In this document: positions 1-6,802 of the stretch, piece by piece
Position numbering within the stretch: position 1 is the stretch's first letter
How the letters are laid out: every line of letters starts with the position of its first letter
From: Patescibacteria group bacterium UBA6489
Lineage (GTDB): Bacteria; Patescibacteriota; Gracilibacteria; BD1-5; UBA6164
Length of the DNA stretch: 9,111 nt
Assembly: GCA_002435385.1 (NCBI GenBank)
Contig: DJMN01000048.1
Coordinates: 1 to 9,111, forward strand
Direction: 5' to 3'
Program-made: the position numbers and the translations under genes
Notes under the pieces: model-generated
Databases searched by the model: none
The model's input: only the letters and a program-made list of their open reading frames with translations
What the model was told of the DNA's origin: nothing

Positions 1-39
1 TGAAATTTTGGGGAAACTATAATTTTTAGTCCTTTTTTC

Positions 40-67
40 TTGCATCATAAAAATAAAAACTTATACT
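40..67 (+). promoter_or_regulatory. Candidate promoter of the cupin gene
   Basis: TTGCAT (40-45) is followed after 16 bases by TATACT (62-67), both close to the sigma-70 consensus. Transcription would start near 74, giving a leader of about 30 bases before the ATG at 106. A second TATAAT lies at 18-23, too near the window edge to find its partner. In such AT-rich DNA a -10-like box arises easily by chance, so this is tentative. Confidence 0.35.
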
Positions 68-105
68 CTTTTCACTAAAAATAATAATCCCTAATTCATA
101 AAAAT

Positions 106-486
106 ATGAAAATCTATAAAGATAATGAAATAGATTTTATGGAAGTAAATATGCAGTGAGCAAAAGATGTAAAAATGAAAATACTAATATGAGACTCAGA
201 CGGTTCAAAAAATATAATTATGAGACTATTCTCTGTAAGTGAAAATTGACACACTCCAAGACATACTCACGATTTTGAACACGTAGTAAAAGTTATAAAA
301 AATAAGTGAATATATGTAGATAAAGACTGAAAAGAACATGAAATAAAAGAATGAATGAGTTTATTTGTTCCATGAAATGAACTACACCAATTCAAAAATC
401 CAAATTCTGAATCTCTAGAATTTCTTTGTATAATCCCAAATCCAGAAAAAAATAACTGTTGTATTGATTCTAAAAAAAAGACTTAA
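106..486 (+). CDS. Small single-domain cupin protein
   Basis: The 126-residue product reads through seven in-frame TGA codons as glycine. It shows both cupin motifs. Motif 1 is around residues 48-68 (GHTPRHTHDFEH, then a Gly), with H53, H55 and E58 (or H59) as probable metal ligands. Motif 2 is around 83-98 (FVPGNELHQF), with H94 as the last ligand. The length is normal for a one-domain cupin of the type called 'cupin domain-containing protein'. Such barrels bind a divalent metal and may be sugar isomerases, dioxygenases or small-ligand sensors, and the substrate cannot be read from the sequence. The tail carries a CC pair (118-119) and a run of lysines. There is no signal peptide, so it is probably cytoplasmic. 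The first ATG is used; no Shine-Dalgarno is visible. Confidence 0.85.
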
Positions 487-540
487 GTTCAACTTACTTT
501 TAACCAATCTATATATTTTTTAATTTCTAATATTTATTTT

Positions 541-822
541 ATGAAAAAATTTATAATAACAATTTCCCTTTCTTTGATTCTATTATCTTGTTGAACAGAA
601 TCTACTATTGAAGATAATACTACTACTAGTAATAATCAAACATGAGATCAAAATATTTGTAATAAAGGAGTAGAATTTGAATGAGCATGTGAAATGGAAT
701 GCTCATGAGTAGAGTTTGATAATGAAAAATGAGAATGTTGAGAAAAAACAGGTTCATGTTGTAATGTAAAATCTCCTTTTAAAGATGTAGATGAATGTGA
801 AGAAACATGTAAATTAAATTAA
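541..822 (+). CDS. Small cysteine-rich lipoprotein
   Basis: The 93-residue product starts with a lysine pair, a hydrophobic stretch (residues 4-15) and a lipobox, LLSC-G, so C17 is the likely lipidated cysteine and the protein should sit on the outer face of the membrane. The +2 glycine is encoded by TGA. The mature part is acidic and holds eight more cysteines (40, 50, 54, 66, 73, 74, 86, 90), enough for four disulfides. The last segment, PFKDVDECEETC, resembles the end of Kunitz-type inhibitor domains (F-x-x-x-x-E-C-x-x-x-C), but the rest of that fold is not clearly there. The function is unknown. It lies 54 bases after the cupin gene and ends just before a strong hairpin terminator. Confidence 0.8.
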
Positions 823-831
823 TAATATAAC

Positions 832-864
832 AAAAAAACTACCTCATTTTGAGGTAGTTTTTTT
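832..864. terminator. Bidirectional rho-independent terminator
   Basis: There is a 15-bp perfect stem: 832-846 (seven A, then CTACCTCA) pairs with 850-864 (TGAGGTAG, then seven T), with a TTT loop. It has a T tract on either strand, so it can serve both the lipoprotein gene arriving from the left and the ferredoxin gene arriving from the right. Confidence 0.92.
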
Positions 865-876
865 GTTTCTAAGAAA

Positions 877-1116
877 TTATTTAGCCCAAGCTATAGCATC
901 AACAGGACAAGCACCAATGGAATCATCTACAGACTTATCTTCATAAGAATCTAATGCCTGAACCTCACTTTTACCTGTATCATCACTCATATCAAATACA
1001 TCGTCACCACTTATAGCTACACAAGCCCCACATCAAATACATTTATCATCAACAGTAGGATATCTAACCCCAGCCTCTTTTAATTTTTTTATTTGTTCTT
1101 CAGTTAATAAAGACAT
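877..1116 (-). CDS. Ferredoxin with one [4Fe-4S] cluster
   Basis: The 79-residue protein carries CIGCGAC at residues 26-32 and a fourth cysteine, C70, followed by proline (ACPVDAI). C26, C29, C32 and C70 match the ligands of the small single-cluster 4Fe-4S ferredoxins. The glycine inside CxGC (residue 28) is encoded by TGA; the other five glycines use GGG or GGT. The fold is soluble, acidic and cytoplasmic, expected to carry single electrons between redox enzymes. Its partner is not in this window. The N-terminal SLLTEEQIKKLKEAG is a helical extension. The gene is transcribed toward the shared terminator at 832-864. On the minus strand a TATAAT sits only nine bases before the ATG, so its message could be leaderless or nearly so. 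Confidence 0.93.
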
Positions 1117-1125
1117 AGTAATTTT

Positions 1126-1131
1126 ATTATA
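1126..1131 (-). promoter_or_regulatory. Possible -10 box of the ferredoxin gene
   Basis: TATAAT on the minus strand ends nine bases before the ferredoxin ATG. Transcription would begin at or within a few bases of the start codon. No convincing -35 box is found 16-18 bases upstream. The region is almost pure A/T, so chance is a real alternative. Confidence 0.25.
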
Positions 1132-1161
1132 AAATAAGTAATTAATATTTACTAAAAAAAT

Positions 1162-1186
1162 AAAAAAAAGCAAGAAAAACTTACTT
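1162..1186 (-). terminator. Rho-independent terminator of the minus-strand RNA
   Basis: Read on the minus strand, AAGTAAG (1186-1180) pairs with CTTGCTT (1174-1168), with one G-U pair and a five-T loop. It is followed by six T, one A and seven more T. The T tract lies on the minus-strand 3' side, which is the main evidence that the RNA gene to its right is transcribed leftward. It also separates that RNA from the ferredoxin gene. Confidence 0.7.
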
Positions 1187-1207
1187 TTAATTTAGATTAT
1201 TTAAATA

Positions 1208-1380
1208 GTCCATTTTATGGTCAGCCAAAGATTTCTGTATTCCTTGCGTATGCTAGGAATTTAGAAAGGTCTGTTGCCTGTCTGAAAGAATAAACCCTCA
1301 TCTGGCAACTGCTAAGAACCCCTCAGGTATCTTATTTGTGTAAGGAAAAAATTATTTGACCTGCCACCAATAAAACAGAC
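1208..1380 (-). ncRNA. Structured non-coding RNA, 6S-like architecture, family not identified
   Basis: This stretch is visibly richer in G and C than its surroundings and has no open frame even with TGA as Gly. On the minus strand its ends pair. GTC, TTTTAT and GGTCA (1380-1378, 1375-1370, 1361-1357) meet TGACC, ATAAAA and GAC (1223-1219, 1218-1213, 1210-1208), with one two-base mismatch and an eight-base bulge. Inside are a GTTGCC/GGCAAC helix (1309-1304 with 1278-1273) capping the middle, and a hairpin at 1232-1267 (ATTCCT/AGGAAT extended by TTTCT/AGAAA). A TATAAT lies just upstream at 1392-1387 and a terminator follows at 1186-1162. Length near 170, paired ends, an open middle and an apical helix fit 6S RNA, the RNA polymerase decoy. 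That is an architectural match only. I see no tRNA-like end (tmRNA) and no RNase P core. Confidence 0.6.
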
Positions 1381-1386
1381 AACTAC

Positions 1387-1415
1387 ATTATAAACATTTT
1401 ATTTTTTTTACAAAA
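1387..1415 (-). promoter_or_regulatory. Promoter of the minus-strand RNA
   Basis: A perfect TATAAT (1392-1387) faces left. Seventeen bases upstream is TTTTGT (1415-1410), a poor -35 box. Transcription would start near 1380, exactly where the closing helix of the RNA begins, and that coincidence is the best support for this site. Confidence 0.5.
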
Positions 1416-1459
1416 TAATTATAGTTATATCTAACTTATATCTATAAAAAATTAATCTA

Positions 1460-1900
1460 ATGTTTAGCTATACAATAATAAATACTCCTAGTTTTGATAT
1501 AGACAATAAAACTGTTGACAATATATTTAAAAGTATCTGAAAGGCGGTAGAGAAACATCAAAAATGAGTACTGAATATAGTCTTTTTAGATGCGGAAGGT
1601 ATAAAAAAATTGAACAAAGAGTATAGAATGATTGATAAAATAACGGATATCTTAAGCTTCCATTATTATGATGATTTTGAAAATGTAGAAGAACAAGCTG
1701 TTTCGTGAGAAATAATATTATGTGAGGAAAAAGTGATAGAACAATGAGAAATATATAAACTATGAACTCAGTGAGAATTTTATAAGCTAATAATACATTG
1801 AATATTACATATTTTATGATATGATCACGAGCAAGATGATGATTATAAAATAATGAATGAATTAGAAAAGAAAATATGGACAGAAGTATTTGGAAAATAG
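1460..1900 (+). CDS. ybeY: Endoribonuclease YbeY (16S rRNA maturation)
   Basis: The 146-residue product contains the signature HGILHILGYDH (residues 113-123), whose H113, H117 and H123 bind the catalytic zinc. Both glycines of that motif are encoded by TGA. Upstream, TDILSF (62-67) and a VSGEI segment (81-85) are the other conserved blocks of the UPF0054/YbeY family. The length is normal. YbeY is a single-strand metallo-endoribonuclease that acts in 16S rRNA 3' end processing and ribosome quality control. The gene is transcribed away from the RNA gene on its left, and no Shine-Dalgarno is visible before the ATG. It is complete, with no missing catalytic residue. Confidence 0.96.
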
Positions 1901-1917
1901 AGATAAAATGATATAAT
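1890..1917 (+). promoter_or_regulatory. Candidate promoter of the eight-gene secretion operon
   Basis: TTGGAA (1890-1895), overlapping the end of ybeY, is followed after 16 bases by a perfect TATAAT (1912-1917). Transcription would begin near 1924, about 30 bases before the first ATG of the operon. No terminator is seen after ybeY, so readthrough is also possible. Confidence 0.45.
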
Positions 1918-1952
1918 TTTTTTAGAGATAAAAATATTTATAAATTTACACT

Positions 1953-2369
1953 ATGCAATATAAAATTCCAGTACAAATAGAGAATGCAGATCCAATTTTG
2001 CTTTGATTAAGTCTAAAACAATTGTGAATAATCATGATTTGAGGAGGACTATGATATGCATATTTTAAGTGAATGGAACCCAAAGTATGAGCAGAAATGG
2101 CGGCAATACCAGCATGAATAATTATTATTACAGCGATATTTATAGCTGTATTCAAGTCTTATGAAATGACATTTTTTCCATTTATGCTAGCATTTTTGAG
2201 ATTAAATATAAACTCAAGAGAAAGACATTGGGAAAAGTGAATTGATTGTTTTCAGCCAATTGAAATTTGATTTATAACAGATAAAGATGTAAAGATTGAT
2301 GAAAAAATAGATTTTAAAACAAAAATGGATAAAATAAACGAGCTAAATGATAAACTAAAAAAAATATAA
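1953..2369 (+). CDS. PrgI-family / VirB3-like membrane protein
   Basis: The 138-residue protein opens with MQYKIPVQIENADPILLGLS, the pattern of PrgI-family proteins of Gram-positive-type conjugation systems (short strand, Pro, acidic stretch, then the first helix with LTxRQ-like SLKQL). Two closely spaced membrane helices (about 24-40 and 50-68) follow, then a cytoplasmic tail with ERHWEKGID and a lysine-rich helical end. This matches the VirB3-like inner membrane component of type IV secretion, which works with the VirB4 ATPase. In relatives, prgI is normally followed by the VirB4/TraC gene, and a TraC-like gene follows here after 22 bases. Most glycines are TGA. The assignment rests on pattern and neighbours, without alignment. 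Confidence 0.68.
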
Positions 2370-2391
2370 TACTTCTTTAAATAAAAAAACT

Positions 2392-3099
2392 TTGGCAGTA
2401 AAAACTAACAAAAAAGCAGTACCAGACAATGCTACTCAAAGACATCTAGCATTTTCTCAAATTAGAGAAAATGTAGTTATCATGAAAGATTCTAGTGCTA
2501 GAATTATCTTTAAATGTAGTACTATAAACTTTTTACTAAAAAGTACAGAGGAACAAGATTCTATAATAATGAGTTTTCAGAGATTCTTAAATTCTTTGAA
2601 TTTTCCTATACAAATTCTAGTAAGATCAGTAAGACTTGATATTGATTGATATTTATGAAAACTAAAAAAAGTTGCAGTAGAACAAAAAAATGACTTATTA
2701 CAAAATCAGACATACGAATATATTGAATACTTAAAGAAATTAGTTGAAGTAGCACAAATAATGAGGAAGGAATTTTACCTAGTAATACCTTTTGATTTAA
2801 ATGATAATATAAGTGTAAGAGACAATTCTATATTTTGAGTATTTAAAAATTTCTGGGCTTCAATAAATAACTCAAATGATGTAATGAAAATTAGAAGTCA
2901 AATAAAAGACTTTGCTAAAGTAAAAAAAGGATTAGTTGCTAGAAGTAATATAATAAAAACAAGTTTAGAAAACATTTGAATAAAAACAAGAGCCTTAGAT
3001 AAAAGTGAACTTGTAAAACTATTAACAGACTATTATAATCCAAATCTGGAAAGCTTTTCTTCTATGAGATCAAAAGTTCAGGATTATAATTTAATATAA
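2392..3099 (+). CDS. TraC/VirB4 N-terminal-domain-like protein, TTG start
   Basis: The 235-residue protein begins with QRHLAFSQIRENVVIMKDS and continues with a segment around residues 67-95 (FQRFLNSLNFPIQI, then RLDIDGYL). These resemble the N-terminal domain of VirB4/TraC-type ATPases and the stand-alone 'TraC-like domain' proteins of candidate phyla bacteria. There is no Walker A or B motif, so this is not the ATPase itself; the motor domain is either encoded elsewhere or lost. The middle (about 95-130) is a charged helix that may form a coiled coil, and no membrane segment is seen. The only in-frame ATG upstream (2347) is closed by a TAA at 2356-2358, so TTG at 2392 is chosen. The next ATG (residue 32) would remove part of the conserved domain. 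It should act at the inner membrane with the PrgI protein just upstream. Confidence 0.65.
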
Positions 3100-3103
3100 A
3101 AAG

Positions 3104-3466
3104 ATGAAAATTATGAGAAAAATATATTTATACATATTAACATTCTTTGTCGGAATAAGTAATGTTTTTGCTGATGATTGACTACTAGAATGAGTATCTT
3201 GAGATATTAGAAAATGAGAAATTCATGCAAAAGATATTCCTCTCATCATATGAAATGCGATAGATTTTTTTATGTGAATAGCATGAACAATCGCAATAAT
3301 ATTTGTTATAATATGAGCTTATAAGATATTATTTTGATCTGTTAGCTGAGATACATCAAAATGAAAAGAAACAATATTTGCAGCACTTATATGATTTGCT
3401 TTAGCTGCACTAAGTTGGCTTATTATGAGTTTCATTTTAGAAAATTTTACTTGATCTAGTTTATAG
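3104..3466 (+). CDS. VirB2-like pilin / small two-helix secretion subunit
   Basis: The 120-residue protein has a signal peptide (residues 1-23, cleavage likely after VFA). A short polar segment follows, then two hydrophobic helices (about 46-77 and 90-112) joined by a GSVSGDTSKGKETIF loop. The layout of signal, helix, short Gly/Ser/Lys loop and helix is that of VirB2/TrbC-type pilins and the related small membrane subunits of reduced type IV systems. Thirteen of its fourteen glycines are TGA, making it one of the most recoded genes here. It starts four bases after the TraC-like gene and ends two bases before the next gene. Mature pilins of this kind assemble the pilus or line the channel; that role is inferred from topology and context. 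Confidence 0.65.
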
Positions 3467-3468
3467 TT

Positions 3469-3942
3469 ATGAAAGAACCTAGCAAAGAAGTGATTTACTT
3501 CTGGACATTTGACGATAGAAAAAACAGATGACTTATGTGGTATATTATAGCTTTATCTATAGCTATATGATTTATAATCTGGTGATTTATCACAGGGCAA
3601 TATGGGATGAGTTTTTTACTTATACTTATAATTTGAGTTACATATTTTGTAGAAAATAGTTCTGAGGATATAATAACAGTTTCCATAACAGAATTATGAA
3701 TAAATGTTTCTAACATATTTTATGATTTTTCTAGAATAACATCATACTGTTTTATATATGACAATGAAAATGCAATATATATGAAGTTAACACTAAATAA
3801 AAGATGAGTATGATTTATAAAATTAAGAGTAGATAATGAAATAGTAGCAAACTTAAAACAAATACTTCCAAACTTTATACAAGAGGACCCTCAAAAAGAT
3901 TTAACATTCTCAGAAAAAATAATAAATTTATTAAAACTATAA
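3469..3942 (+). CDS. Membrane protein with PH-like C-terminal domain
   Basis: The 157-residue protein has a short cytoplasmic start (KEPSKEVIYFWTFDDRKNR), two membrane helices (about 22-42 and 46-62) and a C-terminal domain of alternating strands. That domain contains LGINVSNIFYDFSRITSYCF, then KLTLNKRGVGFIKLRVD, and ends in an amphipathic helix (about 122-137). Two helices followed by a small beta barrel with a terminal helix resemble the bacterial PH-like membrane proteins often found beside secretion genes in candidate phyla. The function is unknown. The two-base gaps on both sides tie it to the same transcript as the pilin-like gene. Confidence 0.7.
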
Positions 3943-3944
3943 TT

Positions 3945-4361
3945 ATGAAAGTACTAATATCAATAATAATAAATGCTCTTATATTATATATAATAACATA
4001 TATGTTGTGAGCTAATAATTGAGTATGACCATGAATAACTCTATGATGTGGAGATTGTTCTTATGAGTCACTATGAGCGATAAAAACATATTTAATCTGA
4101 TGAATCATTCTTGGATGAATAAATGTAACAGTGAAACCTATACTCAAAATATTATCATTACCACTATTTTTTGTATTTCTATGATTTGTTGTCTTTATCA
4201 TAAATGCTATAGTCTTAAAACTTTTCACATATATAATAAATGATATTTTGATAATTCCACAAGTTGCATATAATATAAACTGATGGGTAAATTTTATAAT
4301 TGCAGTTGCAATTTTTACGATTTTGAATATGGTTTACTCACTTTTATTTTTTAAAAAGTAG
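3945..4361 (+). CDS. Phage holin family 4 type membrane protein
   Basis: The 138-residue protein has four hydrophobic segments (about 3-21, 44-60, 70-97, 114-135). The middle, YLIGGIILGGINVTVKPIL followed by KILSLPLFFVFLGF, is the recognisable core of the family-4 holin-like proteins (conserved Gly-rich helix, K/R-P-I-L, then LPL). Despite the name, members occur singly in very many bacterial genomes with no phage nearby, and their role is unproven. A GCGDC cluster (34-38) precedes the second helix. No endolysin, spanin or other phage gene is present, so cell lysis should not be assumed. Confidence 0.78.
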
Positions 4362-4364
4362 AAA

Positions 4365-4583
4365 ATGTTTGAAGCATTTAAGGTAATAGAGGTGATTTTA
4401 GCGATATTACTTATACTTATAATTTTAATACAAAACAAGAGTGTAACTCTAAATTTAACTAGTATGTGAGGATGAATGTGACCTAATACAAAGAGAGGAC
4501 CAGAGAAAGTACTACAAAATACTACTATAGTTTTAGCTATTGCTTTTTCATTAAATTCACTACTATTTTTTCTTATGTATTAA
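4365..4583 (+). CDS. secG: Preprotein translocase subunit SecG
   Basis: The 72-residue protein has the SecG shape: a hydrophobic helix (residues 8-23) ending in LIQNK, a glycine-rich cytoplasmic loop (SMGGGMGP, 33-40), then a K/R-G segment, an NTT motif (52-54) and a second helix (55-71). SecG is the small accessory subunit of the SecYEG channel and helps SecA-driven export. The length is typical. The gene lies three bases after the holin-like gene and 24 bases before the substrate-binding protein. Its place inside a set of exported and membrane proteins fits the role, though SecY and SecE are not here. At this size, and without alignment, some doubt remains. Confidence 0.78.
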
Positions 4584-4607
4584 TTTTTGACATCCGAAAT
4601 ATAACTT

Positions 4608-6797
4608 ATGAATAAAGCAGTTATTTGAAAACTAAAAAAATACTTATTTTACATAAGTATTTTGTTTGGTATATTGACGTTATCACATTTGATATATGTA
4701 TATCTATATAGTGATTATAAAGAAGTTCCTATAAAATGAGGGACTATTTCAGAGTGAATAATATGAGAAATGCCTCATTTTAATCCCTTAGTACCTAGCT
4801 CAAATCACAATAGATATATAAGTTACTTGCTATATAGATCTCTTTTAAGATATGATCCTAAAAAGTGAAAAATAGTAAGTGATTTAGCTAGTTGTAATAC
4901 AGATAACTTATTATACATAGAATGTTATATTGAAGATAATATCAAATGGTCAGATTGAGAATCTATAACTATTGATGACATAGCATCCACTTTAAACTTA
5001 TTAAAGGAATCTGATATAAATCCATTAATGAAATCCCTATTGAAAAATGTGACAATAGAGAAAAAAGAATGAGCAATAGCATTTACTAATACTAAAAAAG
5101 ATATAAATTTTTTGAATGTATTTTTTCAACCTATAATGCCTGATAGAGTTATTAACTCATTATCACAAGAAGAATTAGCATGAAAAATGCCATATAATGA
5201 AGGTATATATTCTTGAAGATATAAGCTAAGTAGTGTTAGTCAAGATGCATCTTTATGAATAACAAAGATAGTCTTTGATAAAAATAAATACTATGTTGAT
5301 GATGAAGAAATTTATATTGATCAGATTATACTAAAACTTTTTACTGATAAGTTACATTTCCTAAAAAATAAAACTTCTGTAAATATATTTAATGATAAAA
5401 GCAATATAATTTGAGAGTCTATACCAAGGTTGGAACCTATAAATTATACTTTATCACAATTTGTTTGATTATTTATAAATAAAGACAAAATTAGTGATGA
5501 AAAATTCAGAAGTATTATACTAGATAGTATAGATAGGAAAAAGGTAATAGAAGACCTATGAGAAGAAAATGTAAAAGAAATAAAAAATCCTTTTTTAACT
5601 GATATAGAACTACCTTTTAAAAAAGATAAAGACACAAATCTAGAAGAATTATTAGCAAAACAAGGTTACTTTTCAAAGCAATACCTTATGAATAAAGTTG
5701 TTGCTATAGAAGAGAGAGATGAAAAATTGATTTCAAAAGAAGCAAATCCAGAAGAAAAAACAAAATTAATACAAAAAGATTCAAAAGTAATAGTTTCACC
5801 AGAATGAACAAAAAAATATAATTTTGTAAGTGAAGACGATATAAAATTACAATGACAAATTGAAGACAAAACTATAGAAGCTATATATGTAAATGATTAC
5901 AAATTACAACAATTTAAAAAATGAGATAGTTACTTCTTTTATAGGCTAAGTACAGATCCTACTTATAATTCTATGAAGGAGTGAGAAAATATTTATAAAA
6001 TCTATTCTGAAAAAGCATGAGAGAAAACTCTTCTAGAAGAAGTAATTTTCTATTATTATAAGGACAAAACAAAACTAGAAGAAATAAAGAAAAATTTATC
6101 TGAATGAGAAGAAGAGGCAAAAGAAGAAGATATTTGAAACCTAACAGCCTTTGAAGGGCTTGAAAAACAAAAAATAGAAGCCTTAGATGATAGATTCTAT
6201 TATAACAAAGATTTAAATGCATTTATGTATAAGATTTCTTATATAGATTCTGATGAAAATGTAGAAAAAGCAGCACAAAGTGTAAAAGCAATGCTAGAAA
6301 ACAACAGGATAAGGGTTATGTTAGAACCTGTAAGCACAGCAGATTTAACAGAATCTATGATAAAATGAACATCTAATTATGATATGCTTATAGTTTGAAT
6401 ACATCTAGGTTATTTTGATTTTAATTTATTTCCATATTTTCATTCTAGCCAAGTATGAAAATGACTCAATTTCTCAAATCTTAAAAAATTGAGTCTTGAT
6501 ATTATGTTAGAAGAATTAAAGTGAAATAAACATACCAATGAAGAAATTTCTGAGCTTGAAGGAGATATACTAGAAACAATATGAGAAGAAAAAGTATTAA
6601 AAACACTTTATACTCCAAAATTGAAAATACTTATAGATAAAAATATTAAGAATTTTAATATAAATGAAACTGTACCTGAAAATATATATAGATATGATTC
6701 TATTATAAGTTCATACCTTATAAAAAAGAAAATAATAGATTTTAATGATAAATGAGTATCTGACTTTGTTAGATTCATATTTAGTACTCTCTTTTAG
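4608..6797 (+). CDS. Membrane-anchored family 5 (OppA-like) substrate-binding protein with inserted domain
   Basis: The 729-residue protein has one N-terminal membrane helix (about 12-34) without a lipobox, so it is anchored by an uncleaved helix or a signal peptide. The external part starts GGTISEGIIGEMPHFNPL, the classic opening of family 5 solute-binding proteins, followed by YLLYRSLLRYD, then IKWSDGESITIDDI (the W-x-D-G block). A fold-specific NLEELLAKQGYF segment lies at 344-355. The domain resumes around 536 with VKAMLENNRIRVMLEPVS and a YDMLIVGI segment. The roughly 180 residues between do not belong to the standard fold. They include a beta-rich stretch (about 404-484) and a very acidic, lysine-rich helix (485-525). 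Family members bind oligopeptides, nickel or other ligands, but no permease or ATPase gene is beside it, so the ligand and any transport role are open. About a third longer than usual. Confidence 0.85.
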
Positions 6798-6802
6798 GAA
6801 AA

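Noticed and set aside
2..22. Tail of an upstream gene (a short frame ending in TAA at 20-22)
   Set aside because: Six codons cannot be told from chance, and other frames and the minus strand are equally possible.
1208..1380. tmRNA or RNase P RNA
   Set aside because: There is no tRNA-like acceptor or T-arm and no tag frame. The block is also too short for RNase P, and its conserved core around GAGGAAAGTCC is absent despite an ACAGAA near the 3' side.
3945..4361. Prophage lysis gene
   Set aside because: No endolysin, capsid, integrase or attachment repeat is present, and family-4 holin-like proteins are widespread outside phages.
4587..4592. TTGACA before the substrate-binding protein as a promoter
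   Set aside because: It is a perfect -35 box, but 16-18 bases downstream there is no -10 box, and the start codon would precede the transcript start.
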